A stretch of 54,083 nt of DNA, from assembly GCA_035295165.1 (NCBI GenBank), contig DATGJN010000003.1, forward strand, positions 1 to 54,083, given 5' to 3'. The position numbers were made by a program, and so were the translations under genes. The stretch's first letter is position 1. Every line of letters begins with the position of its first letter. Of the stretch, positions 43,429-50,927 are shown one piece after another. This DNA is from a bacterium (GTDB lineage Bacteria; Sysuimicrobiota; Sysuimicrobiia; Sysuimicrobiales; Segetimicrobiaceae). Under the pieces are notes generated by a model that was not told where the DNA came from, did not search any database, and saw only the letters and a list, made by a program, of their open reading frames with translations.

Positions 43429-44303
43429 CAGAGTTCTCGCACCCGCAGCAGCGGCTCCACGCGGTCGTACCGAAACACCGGCCCGTCCCGACAGACGAAG
43501 GTGGGTCCGAGCTGGCAGTGCCCACAGAATCCGATCGCGCACTTCATGTTCCGCTCCATCGACAGGTAGATGCGGCCCGGGGGCACCCCGCGGCCGAGCA
43601 CGTCGGCGATCGCAAAGCGCATCATCACCTCGGGACCGCACACCATGACCGTGGTCGCCGCCGGCTCGAACTCCGCGCGGGCGATGAGCGTGGTCACGAC
43701 GCCCACGTGCCCTCGCCACGACTCGGACGGCGCCGCGTCCACGGTCGCCTCGACCTGCACGTCGAACCGGCCGCGCCAGCGGGCGACCTCCCGCTGGTAC
43801 AACAGGTCGGCGGGCGTGCGCGCCCCGTAGAGGAGCGCGACCCGCCGGTAGCGGTCTCGCTGCGCGAGCACACGGTAGAGCACGGGCCGCAACGGCGGCA
43901 GGCCGACGCCGCCGGCGACGATCACCAGGTCGCCGCCGGCCGCCTCGTCCACGGGCCAGCCGCTCCCGAACGGACCGCGGACGCCGAGCACCTGCCCCTT
44001 CCGGAGATGGCAGAGGGCGTCGGTCACCGAGCCGACGGCCCGGACGGTGTGCACCAGCACCTGCGGGGTCGCCGGATCCCCGCTGATCGAGATCGCGGCC
44101 TCGCCGTGCCCGAACAGGTAGAGCATGTTGAACTGGCCCGGCGCAAAGACGAACTCCCCGGAGCCGGCCGCCGGCTCGGCCTCGAGCGTCACGACGTCGT
44201 GGCTCTCGCGCCGGGTCCGCCGGACGCAGAACGGCGTCGGCGCCATGGGGTCCGCGGCCGGCGGCAGCGCCGCCGTCTGCCTAGCCCCAGGTACCGTAGA
44301 CAT
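43428..44303 (-). CDS. Hydrogenase FAD/NAD(P)-binding subunit (HydG-like)
   Basis: A diaphorase-type subunit that moves electrons between NAD(P)H and the small subunit, 291 aa. An N-terminal FAD-binding barrel (about residues 20-120; [24 protein letters not shown]) is followed by a NAD(P)-binding Rossmann domain ([37 protein letters not shown]). The C-terminal [2Fe-2S] or small Fe-S loop has [23 protein letters not shown] (four Cys). Members work with group 3b hydrogenases. ATG 44303 overlaps the preceding CNBD gene end by 23 nt. Confidence 0.92.
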   Translation of the reverse strand: MSTVPGARQTAALPPAADPMAPTPFCVRRTRRESHDVVTLEAEPAAGSGEFVFAPGQFNMLYLFGHGEAAISISGDPATPQVLVHTVRAVGSVTDALCHLRKGQVLGVRGPFGSGWPVDEAAGGDLVIVAGGVGLPPLRPVLYRVLAQRDRYRRVALLYGARTPADLLYQREVARWRGRFDVQVEATVDAAPSESWRGHVGVVTTLIARAEFEPAATTVMVCGPEVMMRFAIADVLGRGVPPGRIYLSMERNMKCAIGFCGHCQLGPTFVCRDGPVFRYDRVEPLLRVREL

Positions 44304-44742
44304 CCAACAACTGCATCCGGGTCGCGCGAAGTCGTTGCCCGATGATCTGCGCGAACCGCTTGAGGAGCTCGTAGCCCAGCCGAGGGTCCTCCTCGCACTT
44401 CTTGCGAATGCAGGCGCCGTCGAACGCCGTCGCGCGCACCAACTCGAGCGCCCGCGAATCCGACTGCTTGCGGTACGGCGGCACGAGCCAGGACCAGCCG
44501 AGCATCTCCCCCGGCCCGAGGGTCGAGATCGTCATGCGGCCGCGTCCGGGCGATGAGATCTCGATCGCGACCCGTCCGTGCCGGATCAGATAGAACCGGT
44601 CCGAAGGATCGCCCTCGTGGAACAGGTAGCTGCCGCCGTCGAAGCGCACGTTGGATGCGCATCCCGCGATCAACGCGAGATCGTCCGGCGGAAGACCGCG
44701 GAAGAACGGGTGGTCTGCAAGAAGATCATCAATCTCGCGCAT
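44281..44742 (-). CDS. Stand-alone cyclic-nucleotide-binding-domain protein
   Basis: A 153-aa protein consisting of one CAP_ED/cNMP-binding beta-roll (about residues 10-130), with a typical start FRGLPPDDLALIAG and the phosphate-cassette region GPGEMLGWSWLVPPYRKQSDSRALE. The helix-turn-helix that normally follows in Crp/Fnr regulators is absent: the protein ends about 20 residues after a basic helix (LGYELLKRFAQIIGQRLRAT). It lies between the 4Fe-4S and FAD subunit genes with overlaps on both sides. It may be a structural or regulatory subunit of the hydrogenase rather than a DNA-binding protein; that is inference. Confidence 0.85.
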   Translation of the reverse strand: MREIDDLLADHPFFRGLPPDDLALIAGCASNVRFDGGSYLFHEGDPSDRFYLIRHGRVAIEISSPGRGRMTISTLGPGEMLGWSWLVPPYRKQSDSRALELVRATAFDGACIRKKCEEDPRLGYELLKRFAQIIGQRLRATRMQLLDVYGTWG

Positions 44743-45904
44743 GGTCGTCCTCCTGTGCCGGGGCCGCGGACGGCCGCGGCTCGCTCTCACGGATGGCCCG
44801 GAGTTCCTCCGTGATGTCGATCCCGACCGGGCACCACGTAATGCACCGGCCGCACCCCACGCAGCCGGATGATCCGAACTGATCGATCCAGGTCGCGAGT
44901 TTGTGGGTCATCCACTGACGATACCGCGACCGCGCTGAACTGCGCACGGACCCGCCGTGGATGTAGGAAAAGTCCATCGTGAAGCAGGAATCCCACTTCC
45001 GCCACCGCTCGGCGTGGTCGCCGGTCAGATCGGACGTGTCCTCGACGGTCGTGCAGAAGCAGGTTGGACAGGCCATCGTGCAGTTGCCGCAGGTGAGACA
45101 CCGATCGGCGACCTCGGCCCAACGCGGGTGCTCGTAGTTGCGGTACAGGAGGTCCTTGATATCCGTGGTATCCATCGTGCGGCCCATCTGCGCGGCCGCG
45201 CGGTCGACCGCCTGCTGTGCCGCGCCTCGGTCCTCTGCGTCCGCATCGGTGCGAGGCACGTCTGCGAGCACCTCGGCGCCGCGCTCCGAGCCGACCTCGA
45301 CCAGAAACCGGTGCCGGCCGCCGTCTTGGATCTCGGTGACAGCCAGGTCGAATCCCGACTGGGCCTTCGGCCCCGTCTTCATCGAGACGCAGAAGCAGGT
45401 CCCGCCGGCCTGCCCGCAGTTGACCGCCACGATGAACGCGCCCTCCCGGCGCGCCCGATACACGGGGTCGACGTGTGGGCCGTGGAGAAACACCCGGTCC
45501 TGGATCGCGATCGCGTGAAGCTCGCAGGACCGCACGCCGATGAACGCGTAGCGCGGTGGCTCGGCGGGTTGCTCTTCCATTACGAAGCCCCCGGTCTCCG
45601 TGCGACGGGCGTTCCACAGCCGCACGGCCGGAGGAAACAGGAACTTCTTCCACGAGTGGGGGCCGACGACGTAGCCAAACACCGCCTGGTCGTCCCGACG
45701 TCGCACGCGGTACGTTCCGGCCTCCTGTTCGTCGGTCCAGCCCACCGGGAGGTCCGCGGGCGTCTCGATCTCGCCGTACGCGATCGCGCCGTCCGCGAGC
45801 GTTGGCCCGATCAGGCGGTACCCGCGGCGACGCAGCGAGTCGAACAATACGCCGAGACCCTCCAGCGTGAGAACGAACGGCCCCGGTGCGTCATGCTCTG
45901 ACAT
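44729..45904 (-). CDS. Hydrogenase-associated 4Fe-4S ferredoxin-type subunit (HydB-like)
   Basis: A 391-aa electron-transfer subunit resembling the beta subunit of sulphhydrogenase and other group 3b enzymes. The N-terminal half (about 1-220) is the conserved DUF-like region with FGYVVGPHSWKKFLFPP, FIGVRSCELHAIAIQDRVF and CGQAGGTCFCVSM. The C-terminal half has two 4Fe-4S clusters: CLTCGNCTMACPTCFC and CVGCGRCITWCPVGID, which may relay electrons between the other subunits. It is the first gene of the hydrogenase operon. ATG 45904 has GAGGAGACCG upstream. The upstream 423-bp region should contain the promoter. Confidence 0.92.
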   Translation of the reverse strand: MSEHDAPGPFVLTLEGLGVLFDSLRRRGYRLIGPTLADGAIAYGEIETPADLPVGWTDEQEAGTYRVRRRDDQAVFGYVVGPHSWKKFLFPPAVRLWNARRTETGGFVMEEQPAEPPRYAFIGVRSCELHAIAIQDRVFLHGPHVDPVYRARREGAFIVAVNCGQAGGTCFCVSMKTGPKAQSGFDLAVTEIQDGGRHRFLVEVGSERGAEVLADVPRTDADAEDRGAAQQAVDRAAAQMGRTMDTTDIKDLLYRNYEHPRWAEVADRCLTCGNCTMACPTCFCTTVEDTSDLTGDHAERWRKWDSCFTMDFSYIHGGSVRSSARSRYRQWMTHKLATWIDQFGSSGCVGCGRCITWCPVGIDITEELRAIRESEPRPSAAPAQEDDHARD

Positions 45905-46327
45905 CGGTCTCCTCGCCACCGACACAGGAATGCAGTACCCACTTTGGCTTACACGTCGCCCGCGCAAGTCCCTCTGTACCTGTCGTTGGTTGGCGCCAGG
46001 TACGCCGCCAAAATACTCTCGGCACCCGATGGCGATTCGGGGTCCACCGCGATACACTGCTCATGGAGCGCACGCGGCGACGTGCCGAACCGACCGCTGC
46101 GGTCCCGCGATACGCCGGCAGCATCGTAGCCGGAGAGCGTTTCGGCCGCGTCGGCGAGGGATCCGCAGGGAGCATTTGGGGCGGCACCGGCTGCACAGGT
46201 GCGCTCTCCATTTGTATCACCTTGTATCACCGCTCCCCGCCGTACAGCGCAGATTCCACGGGCCGCACACTCCTCCACCGAGAGGACCGCAAACGCAGAC
46301 GAGCCACGAAACGCCGCCGGCCCGCCC
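45905..46327. promoter_or_regulatory. Upstream region of the hydrogenase operon
   Basis: This 423-bp non-coding gap precedes the minus-strand hydrogenase operon and follows a minus-strand Usp gene. It contains a perfect tandem decamer, TTGTATCACC at 46212-46221 and 46222-46231, an unusually AT-rich patch for this genome and a plausible regulatory site. Reading it on the minus strand gives GGTGATACAA twice. I find no convincing -10/-35 pair. Confidence 0.4.
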
Positions 46328-46762
46328 CTACCGGACCACGAGGACCGGCAGATGCGCAGCGTGCAACACGCGCTCGCTCACGCTACCGAGGATGAGCCCG
46401 CCGATCTGGCCGAGTCCACGGCTCCCCAGGATGATCATGTCCGCCCCGAACTCCTGGGCGGCCTTGACGATCTCCGCCGAGGGGTCGCCCGTCCGGTACG
46501 CGGCGGTCACCGACCCGCTGATGCCCTCGAACTGACGCTTCGTCTGCTCGAGGACGCCCTGGCCGGCCTGCTCGAGCCCCTGCTCCACGATCTCGAGATC
46601 GACCATGGCGTCGGGCCCCGGTCCGCCCATCGCGAACGTGGGGATGTGTCCGACCGTCACCAGGAACACCTCGGTCTTGCTGAGTTCGCGGGCGAGACGC
46701 GCGGCAAGCGCCGCGGCGCGGATCGCGTGCGGGGATCCGTCGGTAGCGACGAGCAACTTCAT
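46328..46762 (-). CDS. Universal stress protein (UspA family)
   Basis: A 144-aa Usp domain starting MKLLVATDGSPHAIRAAALA and ending with the ATP-binding pattern in GSRGLGQIGGLILGSVSERVLHAAHLPVLVV. GGAGGGGACATCG precedes the ATG at 46762; the frame upstream to 46786 is not conserved. It resembles the Usp at 22836 closely enough to be a paralogue. It is divergent from the CBS-BON gene, and both kinds of protein bind adenosine nucleotides, so a joint energy- or stress-sensing role is possible. Confidence 0.93.
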   Translation of the reverse strand: MKLLVATDGSPHAIRAAALAARLARELSKTEVFLVTVGHIPTFAMGGPGPDAMVDLEIVEQGLEQAGQGVLEQTKRQFEGISGSVTAAYRTGDPSAEIVKAAQEFGADMIILGSRGLGQIGGLILGSVSERVLHAAHLPVLVVR

Positions 46763-47140
46763 CGATGTCCCCTCCCTCGGGTGCACCTCTCGGACGCGTC
46801 CGGTGTCTTGTGCTCGTCGGCGTGCGCCCCATCCCCATCCCTCACGACGACCACGGAGCCGACCCCCTCGTCCGCTGGCGCGCGCCCGGGGTCCGCTGGA
46901 CCGTAGTCAGGGTACCACGGCCGGCGGGGATTCACGATCCGGTCGAGGATCGATTCTCCACACGTGCCCGCAGCCGCGGACGGACGCGATCGGCAGCCGG
47001 GCGCAAGGTCGGTTCGAGGACCGATGGCGCTGGGCGGTCGCCGTGGTCCATACTGAGGCTGGCAAGGCAGTAGACTGCCCGTCTTCGCAGTCGCGCCGGG
47101 GTCTGGCCAGTGATCGCCGGGCACTAGAGGGGGGCGTTCG
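46763..47140. other. Divergent promoter region usp / CBS-BON
   Basis: This 378-bp gap separates divergent genes and should hold both promoters. No coding frame is convincing. A GAGGGGGGCG-like ribosome-binding site lies directly before the CBS gene. No repeat or hairpin stands out. Confidence 0.4.
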
Positions 47141-47830
47141 ATGAGGAACCTCAGAGCACGTGAGATCATGTCCGCGCCGGCCGTCACCGTCTCGCCGGAC
47201 ACGCCGGTGCGAGAGGTCGTGACGCTCATGGTCCGCTTCGGCATCAGCGGGCTGCCAGTCGCCGACGAAGAGGGGCGGCTCGTGGGCATCGTTACCGAGG
47301 CGGACGTCCTCCGCAAAGAGGAGCGGCCGCAACCGACCCCGCCGATCGTCTCGTGGCACGGCCGGTCCCTGTGGCTCGAGCGCCGCGTGGACCAGTACCA
47401 AAAGCTGACGGGGACCACCGCAGGGGAGTTGATGACGGAGAACGTCCTGAGCGCGACCGAGGACACCCACGTGCGCGAGCTCGTGCACCTCATGCTCGCC
47501 CACGGCGTCAACCGCATTCCGATCGTCCGCGACGGCCGCGTCGTCGGCATCGTCAGCCGCGCCGACGTGCTCACGGTGTTCCTGCGGGACGACGAGGAGA
47601 TCGTCAACGAGGTCCGCCGCTCCCTGGCGCAGGATGCGGGCATCGACCCATCTGCGCTCACGATCACCTGCACGGACGGCGTCGTCGCGGTGACCGGACA
47701 GATCGGGCGCCGCAGCGATCGCGACCTGGCCGTCACGTGGATCAGGGCGGTGGACGGCGTCATCGGCGTGCAGGCGGCCGACTTCACCTACGTCGTCGAC
47801 GACGTCGCACTCGGCCGGATCACCGCCTGA
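47141..47830 (+). CDS. CBS-pair and BON domain protein
   Basis: A 229-aa protein with two CBS motifs (about residues 1-60 and 95-150; ISGLPVADEEGRLVGIVTEADVL and VNRIPIVRDGRVVGIVSRADVL) forming a Bateman module that usually senses AMP/ATP or SAM. A C-terminal BON domain follows (about 155-220; ITCTDGVVAVTGQIGRRSDRDLAVTWIRAVDGVIGVQ). BON domains associate with membranes or other macromolecules. No catalytic domain is present, so it is probably a regulator. The first line MRNLRAREIM is a typical start. Convergent with the cytochrome bc gene, 52 bp away. Confidence 0.92.
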   Translation: MRNLRAREIMSAPAVTVSPDTPVREVVTLMVRFGISGLPVADEEGRLVGIVTEADVLRKEERPQPTPPIVSWHGRSLWLERRVDQYQKLTGTTAGELMTENVLSATEDTHVRELVHLMLAHGVNRIPIVRDGRVVGIVSRADVLTVFLRDDEEIVNEVRRSLAQDAGIDPSALTITCTDGVVAVTGQIGRRSDRDLAVTWIRAVDGVIGVQAADFTYVVDDVALGRITA

Positions 47831-47882
47831 GCGCGACGACGCTGCTCCACCCGATGCGATCGACGGCGCCGGACTCGGCCGC

Positions 47883-49280
47883 CTAGCGTCGTGTCCGGGA
47901 TCGCAGGAAGGCGATGACGTCGTCGAGTTCCTGCGGCGTGATGTTGTTCGCAAACGCCGGCATGTTCGTGCCCCCGTTGAGAATCCGCCACGTCATCTGC
48001 GCGGACGTGAGGCGGTCGCCCACGTCGGTGAGATCGGGACCCCGCTGACCGCCCCGCCCCGCGATCGCGTGGCAGGCCTCGCACCCCTTGTCGTGAAACA
48101 GGCGTGCCCCGACCGCGACCGGTCCGCCGGAGGCGCCGACGACCCGAGACGTGAGCGGCGCGGCATCAAACGCGGGCGACCACGGCGCCTTGGCGCCGGC
48201 GATCCAGAGCGTCGCGATCATGAGACACACCACGAGCACGCTGCCGACCGCCCACGGCCGCCGGGCGGGGCTCCGTTCGCCACGGTTCGAGACGAACGGG
48301 ATCACCAACAGCACCACGCCGGCGATCATCGGGCCGAGGATCATGAAGTAGTTCTCGAGATCGGGCGGGATCAGCGCAAGCGCGCCAAAGTACCAGAGCA
48401 GGTACCAATCGGGCCGGGGGTCGGCCTGGAGCACCGTTGGGTCGGGCGGCCTGTCCAACTCGGGCGCGCCGAACACCACGGCGGCGAGCACCACCGCCGT
48501 GACCATCGCCACACCGAAGACGACGTCGCGCCACGCCGCGTCCGGCCAGAACGGTCGGCCCTCCCGATCGAGCATCGCGTGGTACCACGCCCGGTAGGTC
48601 TTTGGCTCGACCGGGCGGCCCGGCGTCGGCGGCTCCGAGATGCCGTGGTGCAGCACGAGCCAGAGGTGCACGCCGATGAACACGAAGATCACCGCGGGGA
48701 TGAAGAAGACGTGGAACGCAAAGAACCGGCTGAGCGTCTGCCCGCCCCACGTGTCGCCCGCGAGGACGAAGTGGGCGATCGCCTCGCCGACGAACGGGAT
48801 CCGCCCCACCTGCTCCGCCACCACCGCCACCGTCCAGACGGCCGTCTGGTCCCACCGCAGCAGCTGACCCGTGAACGCGATGACGATCGTCACCATGAAC
48901 AGCACCACCCCGGTGAGCCAGTTGGCTTCCCGAGGATACTTGTACGCCCCCATCAGGAATGTGCGCGCCATGTGGAGGCCGATCAGGAAGACCATCGCCG
49001 ACGCGCCCCAATAGTGGATCCCGCGGAGCACGCCGCCGAACGGGGCCTGGTGCGTGATGAACTGCAACGTCTGGTACGCGTCCGATGTGGACGGGATGTA
49101 CGCGAGCGCGAGCGCGATCCCGGTGACGACCTGCACGAGGAACGCGAACAGGGTGGCGCTCCCGAACACGTAGTACCACCGCGCAGACGACGGCACGGGG
49201 TGCCGGAGCACCGGACCCATCACCTTCGACAGGCCGGTGCGGTCGTCGATCGCTTCCCATGCGCGCCTCACAACCCCCAT
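47883..49280 (-). CDS. Cytochrome b fused to a C-terminal cytochrome c
   Basis: The core of a bc1/b6f-type quinol oxidising complex, 465 aa. A four-helix cytochrome b part has the paired haem-ligand histidines (GIHYWGASAMVFLIGLHMARTF and FAFHVFFIPAVIFVFIGVHLWLVLHH). Subunit-IV-like helices follow with PDWYLLWYFGALALIPP and LENYFM. After a short linker a mono-haem cytochrome c domain (about residues 380-460) has the CXXCH motif GCEACHAIAGRGG and MPAFANN-type Met ligand. Such b-c fusions occur in Chloroflexota and actinobacteria-like lineages. It starts 7 nt after the Rieske stop. The complex passes quinol electrons to the oxidase encoded upstream. Confidence 0.93.
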   Translation of the reverse strand: MGVVRRAWEAIDDRTGLSKVMGPVLRHPVPSSARWYYVFGSATLFAFLVQVVTGIALALAYIPSTSDAYQTLQFITHQAPFGGVLRGIHYWGASAMVFLIGLHMARTFLMGAYKYPREANWLTGVVLFMVTIVIAFTGQLLRWDQTAVWTVAVVAEQVGRIPFVGEAIAHFVLAGDTWGGQTLSRFFAFHVFFIPAVIFVFIGVHLWLVLHHGISEPPTPGRPVEPKTYRAWYHAMLDREGRPFWPDAAWRDVVFGVAMVTAVVLAAVVFGAPELDRPPDPTVLQADPRPDWYLLWYFGALALIPPDLENYFMILGPMIAGVVLLVIPFVSNRGERSPARRPWAVGSVLVVCLMIATLWIAGAKAPWSPAFDAAPLTSRVVGASGGPVAVGARLFHDKGCEACHAIAGRGGQRGPDLTDVGDRLTSAQMTWRILNGGTNMPAFANNITPQELDDVIAFLRSRTRR

Positions 49281-49287
49281 CGGCAGC

Positions 49288-49821
49288 CTACTTCACCGTG
49301 GTCGTGATCGGCAGCGGGCTGGTGAGGATCTCGACCTGCCCGTTGCGGACGCGCACCGGATACTGCGGCAACGGCTTCGGCGGCGGGCCGGCGGCCACGG
49401 TGCCGTCGTTATAGTAGACGCCGCCGTGACACGGGCACATGAACAGGTTGGCGTCCGGCAACCACCGCACCGGACAGCCGAGATGGGTGCAGTTCACGGA
49501 AAACGCGATGAAGCGGTGTTCCCCGTCCCGGCGCAGCCACGCCGCCGTCCTGGCGACGACGCCCGCCCACGGCAGCGGCGACGAGTCGGCGAACGTGACC
49601 TCGGACGTCGTCCCCACGGCGAACCGGTCGACCGGACCGACCGCACGCCACACCTGCGCGGTCCGCTCGAACAGGGGCGCGACCAGAAACCCCACGAACG
49701 GGATCGCGACGATCGCGGCCGCCCACGCGGTGAGCACGAGGCTCAGCCGCGAGAAGAACTCGCGCCGGCGCACCTCCTCGGGCCCGTCGCGCCGCGCCGC
49801 GCCGGTCGTGTGGTCACTCAT
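49288..49821 (-). CDS. Rieske iron-sulphur protein
   Basis: The [2Fe-2S] subunit of the bc-type complex, 177 aa. The N-terminus has a twin-arginine-like signal anchor (RRREFFSRLSLVLTAWAAAIVAIPFVGFLVAP), which keeps the protein membrane-bound with the cluster outside. Cluster-binding motifs are CTHLGC and CPCHGG (Cys and His ligands), followed by the GPPPKPLPQYPVRV strand of the Rieske fold. ATG 49821 overlaps the upstream subunit-IV-like gene by 8 nt. Position between oxidase genes and the cytochrome b gene shows a joint operon. Confidence 0.93.
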   Translation of the reverse strand: MSDHTTGAARRDGPEEVRRREFFSRLSLVLTAWAAAIVAIPFVGFLVAPLFERTAQVWRAVGPVDRFAVGTTSEVTFADSSPLPWAGVVARTAAWLRRDGEHRFIAFSVNCTHLGCPVRWLPDANLFMCPCHGGVYYNDGTVAAGPPPKPLPQYPVRVRNGQVEILTSPLPITTTVK

Positions 49822-50083
49822 GAGACGTCCCCTCACGCCGGATCTCGCGGATCCAGCCGACGACGGCCAGCGAGAGGACCCCGACGCCGACGGCAAAGAT
49901 CAGGTACGAGGTCACCACCCCCCAGAAGATGAACACGGTGCCGAGCGCGGCCGCGATCGGCCACGGCGTCCGCCGGGGCAGATGCTCCGGTTTGGGCACG
50001 TTCCATCCCTCGCGGTCGACGGCGATCCCCGTGACGGCCCCGGCGCCGCGCGCATCCCCGCCCCGGCGCCGTTCAGGCGACAC
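49814..50083 (-). CDS. Cytochrome c oxidase subunit IV-like small membrane protein
   Basis: An 89-aa protein with a short soluble N-terminus (WNVPKPEHLPRRTPWP) and two transmembrane helices (about residues 45-80: IAAALGTVFIFWGVVTSYLI, then VGVLSLAVVGWI). It resembles CtaF/subunit-IV-type accessory proteins of actinobacterial or Chloroflexi-type oxidases. GTG 50083 has AGGGG 7 nt upstream; the frame goes further upstream but only as a shadow of ctaG. It overlaps ctaG and the Rieske gene. Function is probably oxidase assembly or stability, which is inference. Confidence 0.7.
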   Translation of the reverse strand: MSPERRRGGDARGAGAVTGIAVDREGWNVPKPEHLPRRTPWPIAAALGTVFIFWGVVTSYLIFAVGVGVLSLAVVGWIREIRREGTSHE

Positions 50084-50927
50084 GCGGCGACCCCTTGCGC
50101 CCCCGGTCGGGCGCGGTCGGGCGGTCGACGGCACCGAACGGCTCCGCGTCCGCCTCGCGGTACCAGCGCCCGAGCGTCCCGAGGATCGCGCACAAGTACA
50201 CGAGCCCGCCCGGCACCCACATCAGCAGGCCACCGAGCTGCTGGTCCGCCGCGGGCGACAGTCCCCACCCGCCGCGGATCGTCGGTAGCAGCCCCTGCGG
50301 GTCCGCAGGGTGCAGGTACGCCGGGTAGAGCCCCGGCGGCGAAAACGTGAGGACGATCCCCAGGCCGCTCGACGCCAGCGCGGCGGCCAGGAGATACACG
50401 ACCGCGCCGAGCGCCGGCAGCCGCGCCTCCGCGAGCGGGGCGCACACCGGCCACCAGAAGATCGTGCTCGTCACGAGGAAGCTCAAGTGTTGTGCGACGT
50501 GCACCAGCCCGTGCGCGAGCGCGGCGTTGTACAGGACGGGCACGTGCCAAGCGCACATCGTGCCGATGCCGAGCACCCAGGCGGCGACCGGGTGCCCGAG
50601 GCCGCCCTCCGCGCGCCGGAGCGCGGGCACCCGCAGCGCGGCGCGCGCCCACTCCGGGGGGATGCCCAGCAGGAGCAGCGGCGGCACCACCAACATGAGC
50701 AGCATGTGCTGCAGCATGTGCACGCTAAAAAGATACCGGTCGCCGAGCCCATCGAGCGGGGAGTTGAGCGCCAGCAGCAGAACGGCGACGCCGCCGAGAA
50801 ACCACCCCGCCCGGCGCGGCGCGGCCCGGCCGGCCAGGCCCAGGTAGGCGCCGGCGAGCACGGCGCACCCGGCCACCGCCGACGGCTCCCACGACCATGT
50901 CGAGGCGAGCACGCGCCAGACCGTCAT
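50073..50927 (-). CDS. ctaG: Cytochrome c oxidase assembly protein, CtaG (caa3-type)
   Basis: A 284-aa polytopic membrane protein of the caa3_CtaG family, needed for copper-site assembly of aa3/caa3 oxidases. About seven helices are visible. Family text includes SVHMLQHMLLMLVVPPLLLLG with conserved His and Met, GTMCAWHVPVLYNAAL, VAQHLSFLVTSTIFWWPV and a C-terminal LMWVPGGLVYL. It starts at ATG 50927, overlapping the oxidase I+III stop as ATGA. It is not related to the Cox11-type protein. Its presence beside the oxidase genes supports a functional caa3 complex. Confidence 0.9.
   Translation of the reverse strand: MTVWRVLASTWSWEPSAVAGCAVLAGAYLGLAGRAAPRRAGWFLGGVAVLLLALNSPLDGLGDRYLFSVHMLQHMLLMLVVPPLLLLGIPPEWARAALRVPALRRAEGGLGHPVAAWVLGIGTMCAWHVPVLYNAALAHGLVHVAQHLSFLVTSTIFWWPVCAPLAEARLPALGAVVYLLAAALASSGLGIVLTFSPPGLYPAYLHPADPQGLLPTIRGGWGLSPAADQQLGGLLMWVPGGLVYLCAILGTLGRWYREADAEPFGAVDRPTAPDRGRKGSPRVA

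Noticed and set aside
47836-47892. Short inverted repeat (ACGACGC / GCGTCGT) between the CBS-BON and cytochrome b ends
   Set aside because: Seven base pairs with a long loop can arise by chance in this GC-rich gap.
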